NCBI GenBank assembly: GCA_028275145.1
Contig: JAQCNG010000170.1
Span: 1 to 15,027 of the forward strand
Direction: 5' to 3'
Source: Halovenus sp.
GTDB lineage: Archaea; Halobacteriota; Halobacteria; Halobacteriales; Haloarculaceae
Length of the DNA: 15,027 bases
The position numbers and the translations under genes are program-made. Under the pieces are notes generated by a model, which was not told the origin of the DNA, made no database searches, and worked only from the letters and a program-made list of their open reading frames with translations. Positions 1 to 6,678 of this stretch are shown in pieces. The first letter of the stretch is position 1. Each line of letters begins with the position of its first letter.

Positions 1-752
<752 letters not shown>

Positions 753-775
753 TACTCGGTCTGAGTCAGTACATC

Positions 776-784
776 GTAATAAAC
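776..784 (-). promoter_or_regulatory. TATA-like element of carB
   Basis: Read on the minus strand this is GTTTATTAC, centred about 28 bases before the carB ATG. That is the usual place for an archaeal TATA box on a leaderless transcript. The 147-base gap between carB and the divergent gene at 900 holds this element and the facing one at 869-876. Confidence 0.55.
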
Positions 785-868
785 GCGGCGATAAGATACG
801 AACCTCGAAACTCACTGCGAATATCGAATGCCGTTCCGGAGTGTTCGGACGGCGCATAACTGGAAAGG

Positions 869-876
869 ATTTTTTG
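869..876 (+). promoter_or_regulatory. TATA-like element of the ParB-HTH-like gene
   Basis: An A/T tract, GATTTTTT, lies 24-31 bases before the ATG at 900 and is the only A/T-rich block close to it. The position supports starting the protein at 900 rather than at the in-frame ATG at 828, which would lie upstream of the expected transcript start. Confidence 0.5.
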
Positions 877-899
877 CGCCCGGGCTATTACTGGGAGCA

Positions 900-1568
900 A
901 TGAGCGAGGATGGGGAGAGCCGCCGGGCACCAACAGGCAGGAAGTCACCGGTTGGGGAGCCGGTTATCCGCGGAGACCCGGCAGTGGCGGGCGAACAGGC
1001 CCGGGACGCCGTCGATTTCGACCCCGGCAATCCCGAGAGCGTCGCGCGTGCCGCCGAGACGGTCCGGTCGTTCTCGCAGAACACGCCGGGGGCAGCGGAC
1101 AACGTGGTCATGTTGCGCGGCGCGGCCGCGTGTGCGGCGCTCGTCCGGGGTGTCGGCTCGTACAAGGGGGCAGTCGAGCGTGCCGGCGACGGCGTGGACG
1201 TGCCCTTTGTCCGCAAGTGGGCCCGGGTGCACGACCTGCCACCCTCGATTCGACGGCACGTCGCCCGGGGGACAATCCCGCCGACCGCGGCCAAGCACAT
1301 CGCGCGTGTCTCCGGAACCCAGCGGTTACACCTCGCGTGGGCCACACTGGACCACGACCTCACCGTCCGGGAGGTCCGCTCGATTGCGAGCGCGGTCGGT
1401 GACGGCGCGACTGTCGAGGAGGCACTCGCGGACCGCGGTCTGAGGCTGGGCGAGATGACGGTGTGTCTGCCCGTGGAGGCGTACACCGAACTGCGCCGGC
1501 GCGGGTCCCTAGAGAACAGGCGGCCCGGCGACGTGCTCGCGGCGCTGTCCGGGACCGAAAGCCCTTAG
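900..1568 (+). CDS. Conserved haloarchaeal protein with ParB-like HTH region (DUF7119-like)
   Basis: A 222-residue protein resembling, from memory, a conserved haloarchaeal family (DUF7119) with no known function. The N-terminal 45 residues are polar and probably flexible. Residues about 80-166 show the layout of the ParB/KorB helix-turn-helix region: YKGAVERAG, then VRKWARVHDLPPSIRRHV, ARGTIPPTAAKHIARV and finally LTVREVRSIAS, where ParB proteins have LPEEV..L..GKLS.GHARALL...LSVRE. No ParB N-terminal CTP-binding motif is visible, so this would be a stand-alone DNA-binding module. The ATG at 900 is preferred over 828 because of the A/T promoter tract at 869-876 and because the intervening residues (FRSVRTAHNWKGFF) are unlike haloarchaeal protein. 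It ends 25 bases before tRNA-Lys and may be co-transcribed with it. The gene is solid; the ParB link is inference. Confidence 0.8.
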   Translation: MSEDGESRRAPTGRKSPVGEPVIRGDPAVAGEQARDAVDFDPGNPESVARAAETVRSFSQNTPGAADNVVMLRGAAACAALVRGVGSYKGAVERAGDGVDVPFVRKWARVHDLPPSIRRHVARGTIPPTAAKHIARVSGTQRLHLAWATLDHDLTVREVRSIASAVGDGATVEEALADRGLRLGEMTVCLPVEAYTELRRRGSLENRRPGDVLAALSGTESP

Positions 1569-1593
1569 CCCCGGAGAAACCCACATACATTGA

Positions 1594-1667
1594 GGGCCGA
1601 TAGCTCAGCCTGGCAGAGCGTCTGGCTTTTAACCAGATGGTCGGGGGTTCAAATCCCTCTCGGCCCG
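1594..1667 (+). tRNA. tRNA-Lys (anticodon TTT)
   Basis: A complete 74-base cloverleaf. The acceptor stem GGGCCGA (1594-1600) pairs with TCGGCCC (1660-1666), followed by discriminator G at 1667. The anticodon stem TCTGG/CCAGA (1621-1625/1633-1637) closes the loop CTTTTAA, giving anticodon TTT at 1628-1630, which reads Lys AAA and AAG. The T arm is GGGGG TTCAAAT CCCTC. There is no intron and CCA is not encoded. The last 22 bases are the first member of the tandem repeats that follow, so this gene is an apparent integration target that still has its full 3' end. Confidence 0.97.
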
Positions 1668-1748
1668 TGTTCCTGCGAACGAACGTGAGCAGTGAAACCG
1701 CCACAGTGGATTTGAACGAGAGAAGACGCAATGCGGCCGTCTTCGCGT
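1646..1748 (+). repeat. 103-bp tandem repeat, copy 1 (starts inside tRNA-Lys)
   Basis: First unit of a tandem array. Its first 22 bases are the tRNA T-loop and 3' acceptor strand including the discriminator; the remaining 81 bases are unique flank beginning TGTTCCTGCGAACGAAC. It matches copy 2 at every base except T1732 versus C1835. Within it, GGATTTGAAC (1708-1717) is the reverse complement of GTTCAAATCC at the start of the next unit, and GAAGACG (1722-1728) pairs with CGTCTTC (1738-1744). Confidence 0.93.
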
Positions 1749-1851
1749 GGTTCAAATCCCTCTCGGCCCGTGTTCCTGCGAACGAACGTGAGCAGTGAAA
1801 CCGCCACAGTGGATTTGAACGAGAGAAGACGCAACGCGGCCGTCTTCGCGT
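1749..1851 (+). repeat. 103-bp tandem repeat, copy 2
   Basis: Second unit, carrying a second copy of the last 22 bases of tRNA-Lys with no tRNA body in front of it. It differs from copy 1 at one base in 103. The near identity implies a recent duplication or continuing homogenisation. Minus-strand reading frames across this array are by-products of the repeat and do not resemble real proteins. Confidence 0.93.
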
Positions 1852-1896
1852 GGTTCAAATCCCTCTCGGCCCGTGTTCCTGCGAACGAACGTGAGC
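1852..1896 (+). repeat. 103-bp tandem repeat, partial copy 3
   Basis: Third copy of the tRNA 3' end plus the next 23 flank bases: 45 bases identical to copies 1 and 2. The match breaks off after GAACGTGAGC, and 21 bases later the ATPase gene ends. The loss of similarity here marks a junction between the array and the ATPase segment, as expected at the edge of an inserted element or of a recombination event. Confidence 0.9.
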
Positions 1897-1917
1897 GGTG
1901 GATGATTATGTCTCGGA

Positions 1918-3309
1918 CTAGTCTGTCATGGCCTCGAACACATCCGAAAGGGGGTACAGCCGGAGATCGGACCGCTGGGTGGCCACATCCCGGACGGCGT
2001 CTGTGAACCCACTCCGTGAGAACAGCACGTACTCACAGATTCGGTCCTCATCTCTGTCCGGCGTCCAGCGGAGTTGTTCAACGTGGGTCTCCAGCGACGA
2101 GAGCGCACTGAAACCGACCGGCGACGCCTGATACTTGCACTCGCCCGCGATGAGCACGTCCTCGTCGGTCAGTCCGACGACATCGACCTCGTACTCTTGA
2201 TACCACCACTGCCCGACATCGACGACTGGATACTCGTCGTACAGCGTTCGGAGCGCGCGACAGCAGAGATCTTCGAAGGCTGGCGCGACGAAATCGGGCA
2301 TGTGGGGTTCGAGCAGCCGCTCGTATGCGCCCTCTCCGAACTGGTCGTACCGGTCCGAGCTGCCGTACAAAAACCGGAACCAGAACCGGAAAAAGGGGTC
2401 CCGAATCCGGTACCGGCCTCGTTTCGAACGCTCGGGCCGCTCGGTCACCGGGACACGACGCTCAACCAGTCGCAGTCGGGACAGCCGGTCGAGATACGTC
2501 GAGAGCTGATTGTAGTCGATTCCTGTCTCGCCGGCGATTTCGTTTCGTCCGGTCGCACCGCCAGCAATCGCTTCGAGGATGGAGAAGTACCGTGTCGGCT
2601 CCTGAAGCTCCATCCGGAGGACGTACTCGGGTTCGTCGTGGAGCGACCCGTGCCGTGTGAGGACCGTTCGCCGGATGTTTGCTCCGAGCGGTGTTGTGGG
2701 ATCGAGTTCTTCGAGATAGTAGGGGACACCACCGAACACGCTCCAGGCACGTACGGCGTCGTCGGGCGTGATATCGTCGGGAAGGAATTTGATGGCGGCG
2801 TCGAACGGAAGCTGTCGGACATCCAGCTTCAGCGAGGACCGACCGTACAGGGGGCTGTCCCCGAGTAACGTCGCCTCCTCCATCATGCTGATGGACGAGC
2901 CCACGAGGACGAACATCGCGGCGGAGTCGTCGAACTCGTGGTCAAACAGCGCCTGCAACACCGACGGGAGGCTCTCGTCCTGTTCGATCAGGTACGGGAA
3001 TTCGTCGAGGACGACGATAGCGTCCTGCTCGCCGAGATACTCGAACAGCGTCTCCCAGTCCCGCCGAATTCGCTCGATACCCGGAAACGTATCCGCGGCC
3101 GCCTCGGCAAACTGTTCGAGTTGCAGTGTCCGCGTTTTCTGTCGCGCCTGGTAGAACACAGTTCTCTCGTAGTCTTCGAGTGCCTGTTTGACGAGTCGCG
3201 TCTTCCCGAGACGCCGCCGGCCGTACACGACGGCGAGCTCTGCGTCGTGGGAGTCGAACAGGTCTCGCAGGCGTGCGAGCTCTTCCGTTCGGTTCACGAA
3301 GCCCGGCAT
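1918..3309 (-). CDS. AAA ATPase of the ATPase_2/DUF234 class with PD-(D/E)XK-like C-terminus
   Basis: A 463-residue archaeal P-loop ATPase. It begins MPGFVNRTEELARL, the usual opening of this family. Walker A is GRRRLGKT (residues 30-37), Walker B is AIVVLDEFPYL (97-107, acidic pair D102/E103) and FVLVGSS forms a sensor strand near 135. A winged-helix region follows (GRNEIAGETGIDYNQLSTYL), then the DUF234 part (IRDPFFRFWFRFLYG), and a nuclease-like end where FEDLC, EVDVVG and GECKY align with the E, D and ExK positions of PD-(D/E)XK enzymes. The cellular role is unknown; related ATPases are often found in archaeal accessory regions. The ATG at 3307-3309 is preferred over an in-frame TTG at 3331-3333 because the A/T-rich promoter (3331-3342) would overlap the TTG. 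GC content looks lower than in neighbours, and it sits against tRNA-derived repeats, so horizontal acquisition is likely. Confidence 0.92.
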   Translation of the reverse strand: MPGFVNRTEELARLRDLFDSHDAELAVVYGRRRLGKTRLVKQALEDYERTVFYQARQKTRTLQLEQFAEAAADTFPGIERIRRDWETLFEYLGEQDAIVVLDEFPYLIEQDESLPSVLQALFDHEFDDSAAMFVLVGSSISMMEEATLLGDSPLYGRSSLKLDVRQLPFDAAIKFLPDDITPDDAVRAWSVFGGVPYYLEELDPTTPLGANIRRTVLTRHGSLHDEPEYVLRMELQEPTRYFSILEAIAGGATGRNEIAGETGIDYNQLSTYLDRLSRLRLVERRVPVTERPERSKRGRYRIRDPFFRFWFRFLYGSSDRYDQFGEGAYERLLEPHMPDFVAPAFEDLCCRALRTLYDEYPVVDVGQWWYQEYEVDVVGLTDEDVLIAGECKYQASPVGFSALSSLETHVEQLRWTPDRDEDRICEYVLFSRSGFTDAVRDVATQRSDLRLYPLSDVFEAMTD

Positions 3310-3330
3310 ATGCGATTCCACGCGGAGATG

Positions 3331-3342
3331 CAATAAAAATAC
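3331..3342 (-). promoter_or_regulatory. TATA-like element of the DUF234 ATPase gene
   Basis: On the minus strand this reads AGTATTTTTATT, 22-33 bases upstream of the ATG at 3309. It is the strongest A/T block in the region and fits a leaderless transcript. It abuts the 15-bp periodic repeat on its upstream side. Confidence 0.65.
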
Positions 3343-3399
3343 TTCGAATAATCGTACTTGAGAGTATCATACTCGGAGATATCATATCTGGCGGTGTCG
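3340..3399. repeat. 15-bp periodic repeat with two adjacent palindromes, probable operator
   Basis: Four degenerate units begin with TACT or TATC at 3340, 3355, 3370 and 3385, exactly 15 bases apart: TACTTCGAATAATCG, TACTTGAGAGTATCA, TACTCGGAGATATCA, TATCTGGCGGTGTCG. Across the middle units run two perfect odd palindromes, GAGTATCATACTC (3362-3374) and AGATATCATATCT (3377-3389), with centres 15 bases apart. The block lies just upstream of the ATPase TATA element, where a regulator would bind. What binds it is unknown; the ATPase's own winged helix is one candidate. Confidence 0.7.
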
Positions 3400-3657
3400 T
3401 GAGCATCCAGCGCGACGGACAGCAGTCACAGTCCGCGAGGCGAGAGCGTCGTGAGCGCCTCGACAGGCGAGCGGCGAAGCCGGGAACCCGGAACGGCGCG
3501 AATCGCCGCACCCCCGGAACGTCTCGACGTGGCTTGAATTTCCTCTCAGTCCATTTTCCTCTCGAATTGTGCATAACGGGCCACAGCCACACCCCCGACG
3601 AGGTCAGCGAGGCACGGAATCCAAACGGTCAATACGGGGCAGAGCCACAATCGTCCT
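3400..3657. other. Gene-free stretch between the ATPase operator and the cyclodeaminase gene
   Basis: No convincing gene is seen here. The GC-rich part has a hairpin CGAGGCG/CGCCTCG (3436-3442/3456-3462) and the palindrome CCGGGAACCCGG (3480-3491). A T/C-rich part carries TTTCCTCTC twice, at 3539-3547 and 3555-3563. A long plus-strand frame crosses it, but that frame is an arginine-rich shadow running through the downstream gene. The last 30 bases contain only a weak A/T element (TCAATAC near 3629-3635) for the gene at 3658. The right edge of the accessory segment probably lies here. Confidence 0.5.
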
Positions 3658-4884
3658 ATGACCGTATCGCGGACGGTGGAGCTGGAGGGGCACATCATCG
3701 ACTCGGGGATGCTCCAGAGCTGCTTTGGCATCATCATGGATATGAACGGCTCCTTCGAGGTGGAGACCTTCGAGATCGGCCGACACAAGACTGCCGAGTC
3801 CTACGCCCGTCTGCTCGTCGAGGCCGACGACGAGGAGGGGTTGCAGGCCATCCTCCACGAGCTCCACCAGAACGGCGCGAACCCCACCGACCCCCGGGAC
3901 GCCACGCTCGAACCTGCGCCCGAGGACAGCGTCGTCCCGACCGATTTCTACTCGACGACCAACCACCCGACGGATATCCGCTACGATGGCGAGTGGCTCC
4001 CGGTCGAGGACATCGAGATGGACTGCGCCGTCGTGCTCGACCCGGATGGGCCACGCGCGTACACCGAGATTCTCAGCGGCGTCGGGGCCGACGACCTCGT
4101 GGTGACGGGCAACACGGGCATCCGGGTCAAGCCGCCCGAGCGACCGCGCGACAGCGAGGGTGCGTTCGGTTTCATGCAGGGAGGTGTCTCCTCGGAGCGG
4201 CCCTCCGAGTCGACAATCGCCAGGATCGCCGAGGCAATCGCCGAGACGAAACGGGAGGGCGGCAGGGTGCTCGCGGTCTGTGGGCCGGCGGTCATCCACA
4301 CCGGCGCACGCGAGGACCTCGCGCGACTGGTCCGGGAGGGCTACGTCGATATGCTCTCGGTGGGCAACGGCTTCGCCGTCCACGACCTCGAACGGGACCT
4401 CTACGGCACCTCGCTGGGGATGGACACCGAGACGCTGGACCACCCGCGAAAGGGCCACAAACACCACATCTACACGATAAGCGAGATTATCCGGGCGGGG
4501 GGCATCGAGGCCGCCGTCGGGCAGGGACTCGTCGATTCGGGCGTGATGTACGAGTGTGTCGAGAACGACCGGCCGTACGTCATCGCAGGTTCCATCCGGG
4601 ACGACGGCCCACTGCCCGGGACAATCACCGACGCCATCGAGGCACAGAACGCGATCCGCGAACAGGCCCACGAGGCCGACCTCGTTCTCATGCTCGCCAC
4701 ACTGCTGCACTCGGTCGCGGTGGGGAACTGCCTCCCCTCGACGACAAAGACCGTCTGTGTCGACATCAACCCCGGCACCGTCACGCAACTGGTCGACCGC
4801 GGCAGCGCACAGGCCGTCGGGATGGTCACCGACGTCGGTACGTTCGTCCCGATGCTGGCCGACAAACTCGACGGAGACGGGTAG
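3658..4884 (+). CDS. TIGR00300-family archaeal ornithine cyclodeaminase
   Basis: A 408-residue protein of the TIGR00300 family (formerly called LOR/SDH bifunctional enzyme conserved domain). Members characterised in methanogens, and the related C-terminal half of cyanobacterial AgrE/ArgZ, convert L-ornithine to L-proline and ammonia; database names tie the family to a nickel-pincer nucleotide cofactor. The N-terminal LOR/SDH-type domain is plain (LEGHIIDSGMLQSCFGIIMD, FEVETFEIGRHK, residues 8-45). The core has VVTGNTGIRVKPPE, FGFMQGGVSSERPS, CGPAVIHTGAREDL and GHKHHIYTISEIIR; the C-terminus has LLHSVAVGNCLPS and CVDINPGTVTQLVDRGS, a dinucleotide-binding-like region. The length matches the family. 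It is unrelated to the mu-crystallin type of ornithine cyclodeaminase. It seems monocistronic, with kae1 following after 135 bases. The family is sure; the substrate rests on characterised relatives. Confidence 0.9.
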   Translation: MTVSRTVELEGHIIDSGMLQSCFGIIMDMNGSFEVETFEIGRHKTAESYARLLVEADDEEGLQAILHELHQNGANPTDPRDATLEPAPEDSVVPTDFYSTTNHPTDIRYDGEWLPVEDIEMDCAVVLDPDGPRAYTEILSGVGADDLVVTGNTGIRVKPPERPRDSEGAFGFMQGGVSSERPSESTIARIAEAIAETKREGGRVLAVCGPAVIHTGAREDLARLVREGYVDMLSVGNGFAVHDLERDLYGTSLGMDTETLDHPRKGHKHHIYTISEIIRAGGIEAAVGQGLVDSGVMYECVENDRPYVIAGSIRDDGPLPGTITDAIEAQNAIREQAHEADLVLMLATLLHSVAVGNCLPSTTKTVCVDINPGTVTQLVDRGSAQAVGMVTDVGTFVPMLADKLDGDG

Positions 4885-5019
4885 TCGTTCGAACCGCCGT
4901 CCGGGAGCGAAGCTCCGAGGTCTGTCCACGTCCGGCCGGACACCCGGTCGTGGCGAGACGGCAGTCGGGGCACAGACCGAAGTGGTCTTTATGCTTGCCG
5001 ACCGACCGGACGATATCCG
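4885..5019. other. Intergenic region with palindromes and the kae1 promoter
   Basis: This 135-base gap has the inverted repeat GGAGC-GAA-GCTCC near 4911-4923 and the perfect palindrome GTCCGGCCGGAC (4930-4941). No T tract follows either, so I do not call a terminator. The TATA-like TTTATG at 4988-4993 is 27-32 bases before the kae1 ATG at 5020 and supports a leaderless start there. Confidence 0.5.
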
Positions 5020-6648
5020 ATGACCAGCAATCCCAGGGTGCTCGGCATCGAGGGGACGGCCTGGGCCGCCAGCGCCGCCCTCTACGACGCCGCGACCGAC
5101 ACCGTCGAGATGGAAACAGAGGCATACGTCCCCGAAAGCGGCGGTATCCACCCCCGCGAGGCCGCCGAGCACATGGCGGAACACCTGCCAGCGGTGGTCG
5201 AGCGCGTGCTGTCGTCAGCCCGTGACACCGCCGCGGGGAACCCGCCGGTCGACGCCGTTGCGTTCTCGCGGGGGCCGGGTCTGGGTCCCTGTCTGCGCCT
5301 GACCGCGACGAGCGCCCGGGCGCTCGCCCAGCGCCTCGACGTGCCGCTGGTGGGTGTCAACCACATGGTCGCACATCTCGAAATCGGCCGTCACCGCTCC
5401 GGGTTCGCGGACCCGGTCTGTCTCAACGCCAGCGGCGCGAACGCCCACGTGCTGGGCTACCGGGGCGGCCGCTACCGCGTGCTCGGGGAGACGATGGACA
5501 CCGGCGTCGGCAACGCTATCGACAAGTTCACCCGGACGGTTGGCTGGTCACACCCCGGCGGTCCGAAGGTCGAGCGCGCCGCCGAGGACGGCGAGTACGT
5601 CGACCTGCCCTACGTGGTAAAGGGGATGGACCTCTCCTTTGCGGGGCTCTCCTCGGCCGCCTCGCAGGCCTACGAGGCGGGCACACCGGTCGAGGATATC
5701 TGCTGTGGACTCCAGGAGACTGTGTTCGCGATGCTGACGGAGGTCAGCGAGCGGGCGCTGTCGCTGACCGGCGGCGACGAACTCGTGCTCGGGGGCGGCG
5801 TTGCACAGAACAACCGCCTGCAGGAGATGCTCGCCTCGATGTGCGAACAGCGCGGCGCGGCGTTTTTCGTCCCCGAGGACCGCTTCCTGCGGGACAACGC
5901 CGGGATGATTGCCGTGCTCGGCGCGACGATGTACGAGGCCGGCGACAGTATCGCCGTCGAGGAGTCCGCTATCGATTCGGACTTCCGGCCCGACCAGGTT
6001 GTGGTCACCTGGCGAGAAAACGACAACCTCGCCGTGTCGGATGGCGACGACGCCGACGGGGAGACGGTCGTCAAGGGGGCAGAAGCAACGGTCACCATCG
6101 ACGACGAGGTGGTGAGAAAGTGCCGCACTCCGAGGGCCTACCGACACCCGACACTCGACGAGCGACTGCGCCGCGAGCGGACCCGGGGTGAGGCACGGCT
6201 GACAAGCGGCGCGCGCCGTGCGGGTGTGCCGACACCGCTTGTCCGCGATGTGGACCTCGAACGCACACAACTGACTCTCCAGCGAATCGGTGACTGCGAA
6301 CTCCGTGAGGCGGTCACACCCTCGCGCGTCCGACAGGTTGGCCGCCACCTCGCGCGCCTCCACGAGGCCGGACTCGTCCACGGTGACCCCACGACCCGGA
6401 ACGTCAGGGTGCAGCGAGGTGCGGACGGTGAGCCGTCGGTGTTTCTGATCGACTTTGGACTCGGCTACCACAGCGACCACCCCGAGGACCACGCGATGGA
6501 CCTGCAGGTGTTCCAACAGAGTCTCACCGGCACCGAGGCTGACGCCGGGGAACTCGTGGACGCCGTCGAGGGTGCCTACCGCGAAACCGGCGACCCGGCG
6601 GTGCTCGAGCGCCTGCGCGATATCGAGTCACGCGGCCGGTACCAGTGA
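5020..6648 (+). CDS. kae1-bud32: Fused tRNA N6-threonylcarbamoyladenosine synthase Kae1 and kinase Bud32
   Basis: A 542-residue fusion of the two catalytic KEOPS subunits. Kae1 (about residues 5-328) moves the threonylcarbamoyl group from TC-AMP onto A37 of ANN-decoding tRNAs, giving t6A. Visible motifs are GIEGTA, SRGPGLGPCLR, the metal-binding NHMVAH (H115, H119), MDTGVGNAIDKF, FAGLSSAA, LGGGVAQN and RDNAGM (D292, third metal ligand). An acidic linker (about 332-352) leads to Bud32 (about 353-540), a small ATPase/kinase with ATP lysine K367, YRHPTLDERLRRERT, catalytic HGDPTTRN (454-461; D456) and DFG (478-480). Both halves keep their key residues, so both should be active. Kae1-Bud32 fusion is known in several archaea. 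The other KEOPS subunits (Cgi121, Pcc1) are not here. The neighbouring tRNA-Lys(UUU) is a typical t6A substrate. Confidence 0.97.
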   Translation: MTSNPRVLGIEGTAWAASAALYDAATDTVEMETEAYVPESGGIHPREAAEHMAEHLPAVVERVLSSARDTAAGNPPVDAVAFSRGPGLGPCLRLTATSARALAQRLDVPLVGVNHMVAHLEIGRHRSGFADPVCLNASGANAHVLGYRGGRYRVLGETMDTGVGNAIDKFTRTVGWSHPGGPKVERAAEDGEYVDLPYVVKGMDLSFAGLSSAASQAYEAGTPVEDICCGLQETVFAMLTEVSERALSLTGGDELVLGGGVAQNNRLQEMLASMCEQRGAAFFVPEDRFLRDNAGMIAVLGATMYEAGDSIAVEESAIDSDFRPDQVVVTWRENDNLAVSDGDDADGETVVKGAEATVTIDDEVVRKCRTPRAYRHPTLDERLRRERTRGEARLTSGARRAGVPTPLVRDVDLERTQLTLQRIGDCELREAVTPSRVRQVGRHLARLHEAGLVHGDPTTRNVRVQRGADGEPSVFLIDFGLGYHSDHPEDHAMDLQVFQQSLTGTEADAGELVDAVEGAYRETGDPAVLERLRDIESRGRYQ

Positions 6649-6678
6649 CCGGCCACAACCCCGTCGAGGGGCGGAGAC

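Noticed and set aside
1360..1858. Minus-strand frames of 131 and 69 residues across the tandem repeats
   Set aside because: They share the same start sequence only because the DNA repeat is duplicated, and one runs antisense into the gene at 900-1568. No haloarchaeal codon or protein character.
1646..1896. CRISPR array
   Set aside because: The units are 103 bp and identical along their whole length, with no variable spacers and no cas genes nearby.
3535..3552. Possible decayed right-hand copy of the tRNA-Lys 3' end
   Set aside because: About 13 of 18 bases agree with the T-arm/acceptor segment, which is too weak in a T/C-rich stretch to call an att site. Comparison with strains lacking the ATPase would settle it.
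4911..4941. Hairpin terminator after the cyclodeaminase gene
   Set aside because: Two inverted repeats are present, but there is no T tract, which archaeal termination normally needs.
3604..5184. A 526-residue minus-strand frame opposite the cyclodeaminase and kae1 start
   Set aside because: It mirrors the codon pattern of the real plus-strand genes and spans two of them. No recognisable domain.
3273..5225. A 650-residue plus-strand reading frame across the intergenic region and the cyclodeaminase gene
   Set aside because: It is Arg- and Gly-rich, lacks any family motif, and is in another frame over a gene with clear conserved motifs. It is an artefact of high GC content.
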